A DNA stretch of 64,000 nt from Sinonovacula constricta (lineage: Eukaryota; Mollusca; Bivalvia; Cardiida; Solecurtidae). Below, piece after piece: positions 38,801-47,249 of this stretch (its first letter is position 1; every line of letters begins with the position of its first letter). Location: positions 39,564,920-39,628,919 of the forward strand of contig CM017572.1 of the NCBI GenBank assembly GCA_007844125.1. Direction: 5' to 3'. The notes under the pieces were generated by a model that was given only the letters and a program-made list of their open reading frames with translations, was not told where the DNA came from and did not search any database. Both the position numbers and the translations under genes were made by a program.

Positions 38801-41800
38801 TAAAGCTATTGTCAGTTTCAGCAAAATTAAACTTGTTTGTCTTATTTGTTTGGTTGAATAAACTAGTGAATTAAACTTGTCAGAGGACTGTGTTTACGTT
38901 TGGTAACGAGGTCGTTCTCCTAGACCCGACGTGCACGTTAATCATACACTAAGTACTAGTTTTTGTCAGTTTCTGCAGAATTAATCTTGTTTTTCTTAAT
39001 TTGTTTGATTTAATAAAACAATTTCAATTCTCATGAAGCAGATATACCACTGCGTTCACAGTGGTTGCTGTACTAAAGTTTATTTATAAGTTGTGTGAAT
39101 TTAATCGAAGACTTCATAAAACCCAAACAATAGAGAACACTGAGCCAATTAGCATGCCTGTTCAATAACAACAAAACGATAATTGTTCCGTGAACATGTA
39201 CCTTTTACCTCCTTCATTTACATCGGACAATTAACGCAACTACTTAAGTAAGTGGGAGACTCACCAATTGATGAATGTTTTATTGATTATGTGATCTATC
39301 TGGCAAGTGCGATCAGGTCTTACAATCCAGTAAATTATTCACAATTCTAGCTACTACTTCCAGTCTTTGTTATTGATCTGACATGCTTGTAGATGGTTAA
39401 TACAGGACTGGATCGAATATTAAGCTGAACATTAACAGATATTTAAACAGATAAAATTTGTTTTTTTTTTCCATTTTCCAAAATGTACTTTTAAATGACG
39501 TACGTTCTTCATGCTCCAGATACCAAACAAGAAAGAATTTGTTTTTCCTTGCAATTAGCCATAGTACTACAAAATGGCAAAGTTTTCATGCTCAAGATAC
39601 CAAAACAGAACTTGCTTTCCTTCCATTTTCCAAATGTTCTAAAAGACATACAGTCTGCTTGCTTCAGATACCAAAACAGACAGAATTTTTTCCCCGTCTT
39701 TTTTTCCAAATGTCCTACTAAATGACATACGTTCTTCATGCTCCAGATACCAAAAGTACACATGATACGTAAGATAATGGACTTGTAATCTTTTAATAGC
39801 GGTTGCAAAACACACGGGCATCAATATGGCTAGGGCGTGTTCTCCATCGGTTATTTATGTTATGTGCCTATAAATCGGTCACATAAGGTTTAAATGTAAA
39901 ACATAATAAAGGCGATGGGTTGGAATATGATTTCTAATTATTTTGTTTAATGCTAGCCAGATCGGTGATCGACATCCGCTGTTTAAAAAAAGTAACAACA
40001 GCAATTATAATGATAAAGTGTACAAATGATGTTGATGATGATAATGATGATGACGTCATACTTATATATTTGCAGGTATTTGGGGCAGTGCGTTTTGTAT
40101 CCAGATCAAGCGTTTACTTCACGACGACAAGAAAGTGTCGCAGTTAGAGACACTCGAACAAGAACGAGAGGAACTCGGTAAGAATTAGCTTACGACATTG
40201 CTCCTTCTGTAACATGAGAAATATGCAAAAGCGTATAAAATAAAACGTATAATTGCAGCAATATTTCTTCTGTGGGAGTTCATCGTTATAAATAGTCACC
40301 TTCCTCTGTCAGTAGCCAGCCAGATTTTAAAATTACAATTTATCCGAGATCTCAAATAGTTTTATCAGCAGAAGTGCATTTTTCACACAGCTGTAACATT
40401 CACACAGCTGTAACATAACATGAGGCTTGTCTTGCAGCGAGTTAATCCCCTCACTCCTAATATATGCTCCGTTGAGCCATAAATCATACGTAGGCGAGAT
40501 CAGAGGGAATAATTTACAAAATGAGTTGCAGAGCCTGAATATCTGGTTGAATAAAAGTGTAACTGATAAAAGCAATAAGTTAAATAGAAGGGCTGATATG
40601 AGTGTTTACAAGATAATGAAAATATTAAACGAGTTGGATGAAATTATACGAAACAAGGCTCTGAACACGAATATTAGATTATATTTATTTCATAAATAAC
40701 ATCAGCTGTTTTTGTTTACAATGCATCATCTTTTTATAGTATGAATAGTCGACCAATAGTAATGCATGAGTTTCACCTCACGCTCGCGCGGTAGGTTATG
40801 TGATAAAATAAGATCTACCTATCTAGTGCTAGATATTTTAGTCGTAGGTTGAACTTTCAGTTCTCCTATTGACAGTATCGTATAATATGTTAAGATAACA
40901 CCAAAGATTGACGTTACTGTGTTCAATGACCGTGTGATGTTTGGAGACTCGACCGGTCAACCTAGGTCTAAAATACATCAACTGAGTGTGTTTAAATAGT
41001 TATGCACGTTTAAATCACATATGTATTTAGTATTATCATTAAATATTCTTTTAATAATGACATTTGAATAAAACATTTTATAATTTTTATTTGTTTATTA
41101 TTACAAAGAACGAGAACTCTCCTCCGACATGTCCAGCCAAGACCTAGAATCAAGCGATACTAGTGATGATGAGAACGAAGGTCTATCAAGGAGTAAGCAG
41201 TCAAAGAAGTATACTGGACCCAAGCCAAAGAGCGACGAAAGTGGCAAGAAAAATGGCCGACAAAATGGTTCCTTCTGGAAGCATTGGCTTGGTTCGATGT
41301 TCGAGTCTCATCCCCTGCTGAAGAGCATAGATGGCCGAGCGGCCACCGTGCATAACTTCATGCGTGGACTAACATTGTACAAGGCCTACCCGTTCTCTCC
41401 ATTCACGTCTGACGGTGTTAGAAATATTGAGGATAAACTGTCAGGTATGATATCCCTGCTTTACTTTATATACTTTATATACGTCGCTCGACGAAACATA
41501 TTTTCAGATATTTACACACCACCCATCGTCGGAACCCAAGGTAAATATCCCGTTACCACTACATATATATATACCGTGGGTTACTTGACCAGAAATTCGA
41601 TCTCCTGAATATATGCATGAAGCATTTGATAAGCTCCGTGTGGAAATTCAGCCTGTTAAAATAATTACAATTTGTAGACAACAGGAGTCGCAGGTTAGTG
41701 CGACCATCTTGACATTGACAGAAAGTATTTTAACTTCATTTGAAGAGTAGCGTCGATGTAATGCGCGTTTTTATTGGACGACTGGTTGCTTTAAAGTTTC

Positions 41801-44800
41801 ATAAAACTAACTTTCACCAGCCCAATATCCCACGGGCTACCATGAAGCAGGGCGGAAGGAGTGGATTCAGACGATGATCACACATAACATTGCGTTATTT
41901 TTTATGTAAACAATGCCTTCGTTCATGTCCTGTCTTGGGCATCATCATTTAGTATAACTACTATAACGATAATAGATTTGCTAATTTCGAAGTACAACAC
42001 GAAGTTAACATAATAACATGTGATGGAGATAAGAAAGTTCTAATGGTTAATTTCAGCATCAAGTTACTTCAGCAAACAATTGAAAATCAAATCCCCAAAG
42101 AAGCGGAGTTTCTCTGGGGTCGAGGACGAAACAGATGGTAAGTAAATGCCTTTTTTAATCCTTTGCTTCTTAGAACGAGTTTGAAGGATTAAGGAAGGAA
42201 TTATTTCTCAGAATGAGATTTCAGAGAGTCTTAAACTTATGTATTGTTAATGTTTCACAATATATATTTTACCACGATAGCCACAAACCATAAATCCATT
42301 TTAGCAATATATGCAAGTTAAGTAATATGAAAGCCGAGTTATTTTTTTCATTTTACATTTTCCAGATGGGACATTAATCTCTCTAAATTGTTGGATGGTT
42401 TTATAGGTAATCAACATGATTTATTCAATTTCTTTTCTTATAAAGACGGTTATGACATATGCTAGCCAGATTATCAATAACTTAAATTGAAACAATACAT
42501 TATACAGTAAGAAAATATTTCATAAATCTTCTTTGATTATCCCTAGGCGGCGGTACCGACCAGTTTGACGGCATCTTCGAAATGTACCCGACCTCTATCA
42601 AAAAGCTGTACGTTGTGGATGGCGGACTATCGTTCAACTCTCCCTATCCGCTCTTGTTACGGCCCCAGAGAGCCGTCGACATCATTCTGTCCTTCGACTT
42701 TAGCCAGAGACCTAGTGATACCTCGCCTCCATTTAAAGTAAATTTAGTTTACCCTATTTTCATTCATATTCTTATTCATATTAATCGACGGTGTTAGGCG
42801 ACAAGGTCTTTCATCTTAACAAATTTCCCCGCACCCCATTAAGTTCTAATTAAAAGCATAAAACACACGCATTTGCACTCAGGTACGCTCGCACGCATTC
42901 ACGCACACACACATAAAATGTTTTCGTGGACTTACAATTAACTGACTGCCTGTAAATAAATTAATAAGCAATATCAAATTTTTAATGACAATAAACCCCA
43001 AACAATAAACAAATCTTAGTTATTGGCTGACAACTACATGTAAATGTAAAACATAGCCTAGTTCTGAAGTAAATAGAGCACATCCTCGTATGATAAAGGC
43101 AGCCGGTTACTATTAATGTTTTTTCTCGTCCAATAGCTGCCGTAAAAATACATGACTTAAATTTTTGCGGTGCTACAAAACTGAAAACAACAACAAACAA
43201 CAACATCAACAACAAAACAAAACGAAAACCAACAACAACAACAAAACAAACAACAACGACAAAAGCACAAAACAACAACAAAGCACACTATAAAAACATC
43301 AAATTTCACTGGAAGGTGATAATTTTTAATAAGCATGTTTTTATGTCAGCGATTAGAAATTAAATGTGATACAACTCACAATCCATTTACGATTTCAAAA
43401 TAGTTTCACGATTAGAACATAACTCTTCCCCCCAGGTTTTGGTAATGAGCAGAGAAATGCGATCGGTCCAACTCCCCACACACCTATCTGCCGCACTATG
43501 TTACAACCCCATTTGTAATAAAGACATCAATAGTAACAAACTTGTAAGGATTATGTCATCATAATCCGCTGTGTAATAATTTTTAGTAGTGCGAGGATTT
43601 CTTCAGACATTGTTCTGAAAATAGTAATTTTGACCCCATCTTATTATATCCAATTATATTACAATCTGTTGAACCACTCAGTATCATATTAATGTGACGT
43701 CATTTCTGATAAGTTATAACGATTTTATTAAAAGACAACAACAACGGGTCATAACGTAACACGTAACGTACATGTAACGTAACGTAACAGCGATTGTACC
43801 ATCCCAAGCCGATTTGTTATATAAATTGTATTACAAAGTCGTATCAATCACAAAGCGGATTGTAACAGGACTGTAATATTTACTGGTTTATTAAATGTAT
43901 GTACCGACAGGTGTAATCAGTATGAACGAGTTAGGCAAGGAATTGTTGAAGCCGGATATTTTTCAACAGAAATATTGTCTGAACTTATCCAATGGCCATT
44001 ATTATGTCTTCTTTTTGTGGCATATTAATTTATTCACGCATCTATCCATCTACAATCTAATCATAAAGTTATCACCGACAGTTCTGTTTAATTAATACTA
44101 TAATAATGTTATCCAGGAGCTGTTGCTTGCCGAGGAATGGGCCAGGAAGAACAGTGTTCCGTTCCCGAAGATTGATCCCACAGTAGTAGACAGAGAAGGA
44201 CTCAAGGAGTGTTATGTGTTTGAGGACCCCACGGACCCACGCTGTCCAATCGTCATGCATTTCGTGCTTATCAACATCTCATTTTCCGAGGAGAAAAAGC
44301 CTGGTAGGTTTATTAGCTGATTATTTAAAAACTAAAATGATGACGATGGTGGTGGTGATGATGCTGATGCTGATGATGATAATAATAATAATAATAATAA
44401 GAAGAAGAAGAAGAAGAAGAAGAAGAGGAGGAAGAGGAAGAAGAAAAAAAAAATAATAATAAAAAAATAACAATAATACCGATAATGATAATGATGATTA
44501 AATGATGCTCTGATTAAATCATTAAAGAATGCTATGTTCCTACTCCCAAACAGGAGTCCGAAGAAGAAAAGAGGAGCGGGCGTACGCCGACTTCGCCATC
44601 TTTGACGACCCTAACAAACCATATTCTACATTCAACTTTAAATATTCCAATATCGCATTTGACCGTCTTGCCGACCTCATGGAGTTCAACACACTGAAGA
44701 GCTACGACCTTATCATTGATAAAATCAAACAACAAATTAAGGACATTCGTAAATACAGCTTCAACCGCAAACCATTCATGCTGAAAGACATTAAGAACTT

Positions 44801-44885
44801 GCGTATTGGCAAGAATGAGAAAGAACAGTTGAAGAATTTCCTAAAGTCATTTGATGAAGGTGATGGCGATGTGCCAATATCATAG
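27368..44885 (+). CDS. PLA2G4A-like: Cytosolic phospholipase A2, group IV (17 coding exons, 834 aa)
   Basis: Ca2+-dependent lipase that moves to internal membranes through its C2 domain and releases arachidonate-type fatty acids from the sn-2 position. Coding exons: 27368-27484, 29801-29885, 30128-30274, 31224-31348, 31878-31895, 32181-32218, 33979-34111, 34752-34888, 35378-35600, 36127-36241, 38492-38629, 40076-40177, 41109-41444, 42057-42137, 42547-42737, 44117-44303, 44554-44885. All junctions are GT-AG and keep frame, totalling 2505 nt. The C2 domain spans about residues 45-160. The catalytic core shows GSGGGFRAM (Arg235), GLSGS (nucleophile Ser263) and VVDGG (Asp623). YPFSP (Ser556) aligns with the MAP-kinase site of vertebrate group IVA enzymes, and an acidic Ser/Asp stretch lies at 464-483. 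It is longer than the 749-residue human enzyme. The start has a good context (GGGAGAATGG). Confidence 0.95.
27685..28155. repeat. 62-bp tandem repeat, about 7 copies, in cPLA2 intron 1
   Basis: GATCTAAGG-type landmarks recur every 62 bases (27746, 27808, 27870 and so on). From about 27840 two unit types alternate (TAATTAATTTTGATCTAAGG and TAATTTATTTTGATCCAAGA), giving a 124-bp higher-order period. Confidence 0.9.
28969..29464 (+). mobile_element. Family T element, copy 11, in cPLA2 intron 1
   Basis: A 496-bp copy with TA at both ends. Left end AAGGTGTTATCCTATAGTTTG, right end GTAAACTGTCGGAAACCGCC. The body matches copy 10 throughout, but the TGACGTC word has decayed (CGCGCAGTCGCTATC). It carries the single-copy precursor of the 23-bp satellite at about 29067-29092. 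Confidence 0.88.
29801..29885 (+). CDS. PLA2G4A-like: cPLA2 exon 2: start of C2 domain
   Basis: Encodes residues 40-67, the first C2 beta strands (VVEVVVVRGHNITKG). It ends in phase 1 and leaves the A of the Met68 codon, completed by TG in exon 3. Confidence 0.92.
30128..30274 (+). CDS. PLA2G4A-like: cPLA2 exon 3: C2 calcium-binding loop 1 and NPVW-like strand
   Basis: Encodes MDTPDPYV, with the calcium-loop aspartates, and FDPVWNEKFEF. Donor TTAG|GTGAGT, phase 1. Reading on past the donor creates a false 207-codon frame that runs into a SINE. Confidence 0.96.
   Translation, partial: WIRRILMLHCASLHPLTELSELPRWITTLIRFGTKSLSSTLILKFTMN
30354..30602 (+). mobile_element. SINE family C in cPLA2 intron 3
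   Basis: The body is shared with the 15131 copy (GTAGTGGCTTCCCTCCTAAC; GTTCAGTCCCTGGGCACCTC). It is flanked by a 12-bp duplication with one mismatch (CAATCGACCAGA at 30342, CAATCGGCCAGA at 30603). It is 5' truncated at the tRNA head and lies 80 bp downstream of the exon 3 donor, in sense orientation. Confidence 0.9.
30776..30925 (+). repeat. Dispersed repeat fragment, intron 3 (paired with 40440-40600)
   Basis: GAGTTGCAGAGGCTGAATAT and TCAATAAAAGTGTAACTGAT recur in intron 12 (about 40520-40570) with high similarity. It is probably a remnant of an unidentified transposon ORF. Confidence 0.6.
31224..31348 (+). CDS. PLA2G4A-like: cPLA2 exon 4: C2 calcium-binding loop 3
   Basis: Residues 117-158. 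EVTLIDDNYTFDE matches the D-x-N loop of cPLA2 C2 domains (Asp122, Asp123, Asn124). Phase 0 at the end (CATGAT|GTGAGT). Confidence 0.95.
31878..31895 (+). CDS. PLA2G4A-like: cPLA2 exon 5: 18-nt microexon
   Basis: TTTCAG|CTCATTCGCAATAACGAG|GTAAGT encodes LIRNNE, six in-frame codons near the end of the C2 domain. Both splice sites are strong and both flanking phases are 0. It could be skipped without changing the frame. Confidence 0.75.
32181..32218 (+). CDS. PLA2G4A-like: cPLA2 exon 6: end of C2 domain
   Basis: Encodes PSLLDIELSARY plus two bases of a Val codon (GT|GTAAGT). The 38-nt length is restored to frame by exon 7. It corresponds to the last C2 strand. Confidence 0.85.
32425..32492. repeat. 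(TTAA)n palindromic tract in intron 6
   Basis: An uninterrupted TTAA run of about 60 bases with one defect near 32476. Fully self-complementary and prone to cruciform formation. Confidence 0.95.
33979..34111 (+). CDS. PLA2G4A-like: cPLA2 exon 7: linker to catalytic domain
   Basis: Residues 177-221. ELRYSLTLCNEEKEYVAKRR and VMQELLG match the lid-proximal start of the catalytic domain. Ends in phase 0 (GAGGAG|GTATGA). Confidence 0.95.
34752..34888 (+). CDS. PLA2G4A-like: cPLA2 exon 8: oxyanion loop and nucleophile serine
   Basis: Residues 222-267. GVLGSGGGFRAMTAFSGVM contains the Gly-rich oxyanion hole and Arg235. YNVGLSGSAW contains Ser263 in GXSGX. The Trp267 codon is split TG|G across intron 8. 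Confidence 0.97.
35378..35600 (+). CDS. PLA2G4A-like: cPLA2 exon 9: catalytic domain
   Basis: Residues 267-341. YLSTLYSHPDFPKKSP, GQPVSFTDLFGHLVGETLL. Very close to vertebrate cPLA2. Donor AAAGGA|GTACGT, phase 0. Confidence 0.97.
35636..35832. repeat. Trinucleotide tract (ACT/GAT/AAT) in intron 9
   Basis: TAATACTAATACTAATGC, then GATGATGAT, then a long AAT run, starting 36 bases after the exon 9 donor. The Asn/Asp-rich and Ile-rich frames over it are artefacts. Confidence 0.95.
36127..36241 (+). CDS. PLA2G4A-like: cPLA2 exon 10, whose 3' end seeds a tandem array
   Basis: Residues 342-379. RLDAKLSDQQEKIKDGLIP, then MPMYSCLHVKKSVSAMVFH. Donor CACG|GTAAGT, phase 1, joining exon 11 as GAA (Glu380), WMEFSPYEIG. 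The last 25 exon bases (36217-36241) and this donor are the first unit of the 55-bp array that fills intron 10. Confidence 0.93.
36217..38254. repeat. 55-bp array, about 35 copies, containing exon end plus 5' splice site
   Basis: The period is 55 (GGTAAGTCATG at 36241, 36296 and onward). Each unit reads CTGTCTCAGCCATGGT-TTTCACG|GTAAGTCATG-CATCCACAG-TTTCTATCGTT. It thus repeats the coding tail of exon 10, a consensus 5' splice site and a CCACAG acceptor-like trinucleotide context. Proximal units keep GGTAAGT. Many distal ones have GAGTTAAGT (donor lost) or GTTGTAAGT. A non-repeat interruption lies at about 38061-38126. Confidence 0.96.
38127..38175 (+). repeat. Second, longer partial copy of exon 10 tail
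   Basis: AATGTACTCTTG-TGAAGAAATATG-TCTCAGCCATGG followed by GGTAAGTC copies exon 10 from its AATGTACTCTTG onward, with an 8-base deletion (TCTCCATG). It extends further into the exon than the ordinary 55-bp units. Confidence 0.8.
38259..38335 (-). repeat. Inverted copy of the 55-bp unit
   Basis: Reads AGAAACTGTGGAATGCAAGA and CTTACCGTGGAAGACCATGG, the reverse complement of the array units directly upstream. The array end can therefore fold into a long hairpin. Confidence 0.88.
38492..38629 (+). CDS. PLA2G4A-like: cPLA2 exon 11: catalytic domain
   Basis: Residues 380-425. EWMEFSPYEIGMPKYGTFMK, PSLFGSKFFLGHLIKQ. Acceptor TTTTTTTCCAG, donor CAAG|GTAAAG, phase 1. Confidence 0.97.
38660..40060. 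other. cPLA2 intron 11 content, including an ~85-bp degenerate tandem
   Basis: At about 39465-39760 a unit with TTTCCAAATGT, CATACGTTCTTCATGCTCCA and GATACCAAAACAGA recurs about four times with drift. The rest is AT-rich with no exon. Confidence 0.65.
40076..40177 (+). CDS. PLA2G4A-like: cPLA2 exon 12: GIWGSAF segment and charged linker
   Basis: Residues 426-459. GIWGSAFCIQIKRLLHDDKK is followed by a Glu/Gln-rich helix-like stretch. Donor CTCG|GTAAGA, phase 1. Confidence 0.95.
40440..40700 (+). repeat. Dispersed repeat fragment, intron 12
   Basis: Related to 30776-30925. It has an open frame to 40699 (NELQSLNIWLNKSVTDKSNK) that matches in translation the intron 3 fragment (RELQRLNICFNKSVTDK). 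This suggests a decayed transposon protein of unknown family. Confidence 0.55.
41109..41444 (+). CDS. PLA2G4A-like: cPLA2 exon 13: acidic Ser-rich linker, GRAATVHNFMRGL and SP site
   Basis: Residues 460-571. Acceptor TTATTACAAAG. SSDTSDDENEG parallels the acidic Ser/Asp linker of vertebrate cPLA2-alpha. HPLLKSIDGRAATVHNFMRG is catalytic-domain sequence. YPFSPF has Ser556 before Pro, matching the MAPK site. The donor TCAG|GTATGA lies inside the start of a dispersed repeat. Confidence 0.95.
41440..41865 (+). mobile_element. Dispersed repeat (family D) abutting the exon 13 donor
   Basis: About 420 bp is similar to 50984-51450, for example TACTTTATATACGTCGCTCG, CCCATCGTCGGAACCC and GAAGAGTAGCGTCGATGTA. 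Similarity starts at TGTCAGG, that is, in the last bases of exon 13. No TIRs, poly(A) or coding capacity was recognised. Confidence 0.75.
42057..42137 (+). CDS. PLA2G4A-like: cPLA2 exon 14: basic/Ser-rich linker
   Basis: Residues 572-598. ASSYFSKQLKIKSPKKRSFS is followed by GVEDETDG. A variable linker before the catalytic aspartate. Supported by TTTCAG acceptor, ATG|GTAAGT donor and frame continuity, not by conservation. Confidence 0.8.
42366..42406 (+). other. Candidate alternative (poison) exon in intron 14
   Basis: A strong acceptor (ACATTTTCCAG) and a donor (TATAG|GTAATC) bracket 41 nt. If included after exon 14 it reads 13 codons and then an in-frame TAG at its last three bases. It is not part of the full-length reading frame. 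Confidence 0.3.
42547..42737 (+). CDS. PLA2G4A-like: cPLA2 exon 15: catalytic aspartate
   Basis: Residues 599-662. FDGIFEMYPTSIKKLYVVDG carries catalytic Asp623; the motif is DGG as in patatin-like lipases where human cPLA2-alpha has DSG. LRPQRAVDIILSFDFSQRPS follows. Phase 0 at the end. Confidence 0.97.
42740..44100. other. cPLA2 intron 15 content
   Basis: Contains a CAA/AAC-rich tract at about 43185-43285 and CGTAACGTAACG-type short repeats at 43753-43792. No exon or known element is recognised. Confidence 0.5.
44117..44303 (+). CDS. PLA2G4A-like: cPLA2 exon 16: catalytic domain
   Basis: Residues 663-724. ELLLAEEWARKNSVPFPKID, DREGLKECYVFEDP, IVMHFVLINISF. Donor CCTG|GTAGGT, phase 1. Confidence 0.97.
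44345..44505. repeat. Trinucleotide tract (GAT/AAT/GAA) in intron 16
   Basis: GATGATGCTGATGCTGATGA, then AAT runs, then GAA/GAG runs. It sits between two coding exons only 250 bases apart. Confidence 0.93.
44554..44885 (+). CDS. PLA2G4A-like: cPLA2 exon 17: C-terminus and stop
   Basis: Residues 725-834. ADFAIFDDPNKPYSTFNFKY, AFDRLADLMEFNTLKSYD. A Lys-rich tail follows, ending SFDEGDGDVPIS then TAG (44883-44885). Matches the conserved end of group IV enzymes. Confidence 0.97.
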
Positions 44886-45110
44886 CGACACAACCAACGC
44901 AAGGTTGTTTTTTTTTTTTAAATTAAAGGACGATAATCTGTAATTATAATGATTGTGCAGATACAGAGTTGTCAGACATGGTTAGGGTCCAAGTCTCCTT
45001 GCTCTGTCATCAGATAATTGTAAAAACTTTTCTGTGACGTTACGACCTTAGACTTCTGTTATAGGCAGTTCATGTTCATTTTTTACAATAAAGTCAAACA
45101 AAAGGTATGT
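44886..45110 (+). terminator. cPLA2 3' UTR with AATAAA signal
   Basis: The first AATAAA lies at 45087-45092, 202 bases after the stop, so cleavage is expected near 45105-45115. Further AATAAA words near 45418 and 45779 could give longer 3' ends. Confidence 0.6.
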
Positions 45111-46830
45111 AGTATTGGTGATATAGCATTTAGGAAAGATTTTATGAGCTCTTCCATTGACTACATTCTCTTTCTGTAAAAGCAAATAAGCGTCCCTGAA
45201 AGTTCTCTCATCTTTTTAATTTAAAAAGTATTAAAACGTCTCGCTATAAGTTTAGTGTTAACATTTTGTGAACATTTTTTTTTCTGTTCATCTGTTATAA
45301 AATGTTTGTATGTTTGATGAAGTGTAAAAACAGGTATTGAGCATCAAATTATAGCTCGAGACAGTTTCTAACTTAATTTCTTGTCATTTTGATTGATTGG
45401 TTACTTGTACAATTTGAATAAATAATTTTTAGCTAGTGCGTCGAAGATGCGATTTGCTTAGGACGTTTTCTATTACATTTGATTATGTGCTTTAAAAAGC
45501 GTTTAAAATTATCACTGAAAAATGCGTCAATGATAATTCTTGAAATATAAAAGTGACTTTAATGTCACTTTGATGTTACTCAATCTTTTTAAGTAGTGTT
45601 AATTATTGTGTGAGTTGTCGTTCCTGTAAAGTAGTATTTGATCTATTGATGTTATTAAAACCAAACAAACGGAGTTAACCTATGAAAGCGTGTTCAGTTC
45701 ATTTATGTCTGTTGATTTTAACACTTTCCTTCATATTTGTTTTAATAAATCATGTTTACTTCATATCATGTCATAGACAATAAATTTTAATCGAAACATA
45801 ATTAATCATTGTTTTGAACCAGTGCAACACGCTTCAAAGCAATGTCGATGAAATTCTAGATATTTCGGTAAATATTTGAAATATAATTTCAATTAAATCA
45901 CTTGATTAGAAAGTGAAATACAATTCCTGCCTTCTGAAAGAAGAGGAAATTGTTTCATATAATTAAGGACTAATGAGAACCTAAAACGGAAACCGGTCAT
46001 ATAATGCCATATTTTCATTTCCAATATTTAAGTTGTCATACATGCGAACTAGTCTATTTATCTTTTTTCTTTGAAATCCAACTTAGAAGACCAAAAAAAT
46101 CAATATTCGCCATGCAGCAAAAGTTTCTTTTAATGAAACAATTTTTAATCTTTAAGCAGCTAAGGGTTAAAAGATCATTCAGTGAAGATATTGTAAATCC
46201 TATTGGGAAGTATTAAGACTAATATGCCATATGAGGATCTGCAGCTTGTGCTTACAAAGTATCAAATAATATCTTATGTTACTTAAATATGCACATGTAT
46301 TTCTAACTTGTCTGTAAAGTTTAATAAGAATTGAAGTATTCTGCTTATAGCAAAATTCCCAAATATACTTGATCAATAATTTGCTTTCTTACATTCTAAT
46401 AGAAGCAGCATTCCAGTATGATCAACCCCCATGTCATAAATGCGGATATCCCTTATAAACTGTGTCAATTATATTGCTGTTTTTTAAAACTGTATTATCT
46501 TTATGTCATTTATTAAAAGTTGTAAATATTTATAGCCAAAAGTGGCACTATTTATTTTTACATGATTTGACAAAACGGAATAAAATTTAATGCTACAAAA
46601 TCGTATTTCCTTTTTTATTTCACAAAACATCAAGAACATTTACAGCTCTTTTAAAAACGAAAATACTTTTGTTTGTTCATTTTGTGCTAAATATACATCG
46701 TGTTCAAAAAAATGGATTTTTATTACCTGAAACACCTTTAGTATATACAATGATGCACTGTTTCTTCCTTTTAATTTGCCCGCCTTTCCTATTGGAAACC
46801 ATTTAGATTTTAATGCTTGTTAGCATAACC
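45111..46830. other. AT-rich intergenic stretch
   Basis: No exon, repeat family or RNA gene is recognised. It may include extended 3' UTR forms of cPLA2. Confidence 0.45.
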
Positions 46831-46832
46831 TA

Positions 46833-47240
46833 AGGCCGGACTTAAAATATTTTTGGTTTCCCCTCCCACGACCTAGGTATATTAGGTATGGGTAGGTAGG
46901 TAGGTAAAATATTTTTTTTTCAACTTCTTGTAATTATTTTTATTTGCCTTGAGAAATTTACCTTTAACGACAAAACAAGAAAATGTTTCATATTTTAATG
47001 ATTAAAAAGAAATGCCTCCTTATTAAACACTACCATCAAAAAACAAAGCGCCTTGGCGATCATGATGATCAGTTTCGTACTCAATGCATTTCGAATTTCT
47101 GTACCGGAACATTTGAACTACGTTCAGTTTTTGAAGTAAAAAAATATATTAAATTGAATTTGTCGATAAATTTTTTGGGGTCGGGACGTTTTTCTCGGGT
47201 CGGTCGTGGGAGGGGAAACAAAAACAATTTTATTTTAGTC
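46833..47240. mobile_element. TIR element with G/C-rich inverted ends
   Basis: GGTTTCCCCTCCCACGACC at about 46855 and GGTCGTGGGAGGGGAAAC at about 47202 are near-perfect inverted copies. Outer ends GGACTTAAAATA and TTTTATTTTAGTCC also pair. The interior has a GGTAGGTAGGTAGGT run and no coding capacity of note. Target duplication unclear. Confidence 0.7.
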
Positions 47241-47249
47241 CTAACAGAT

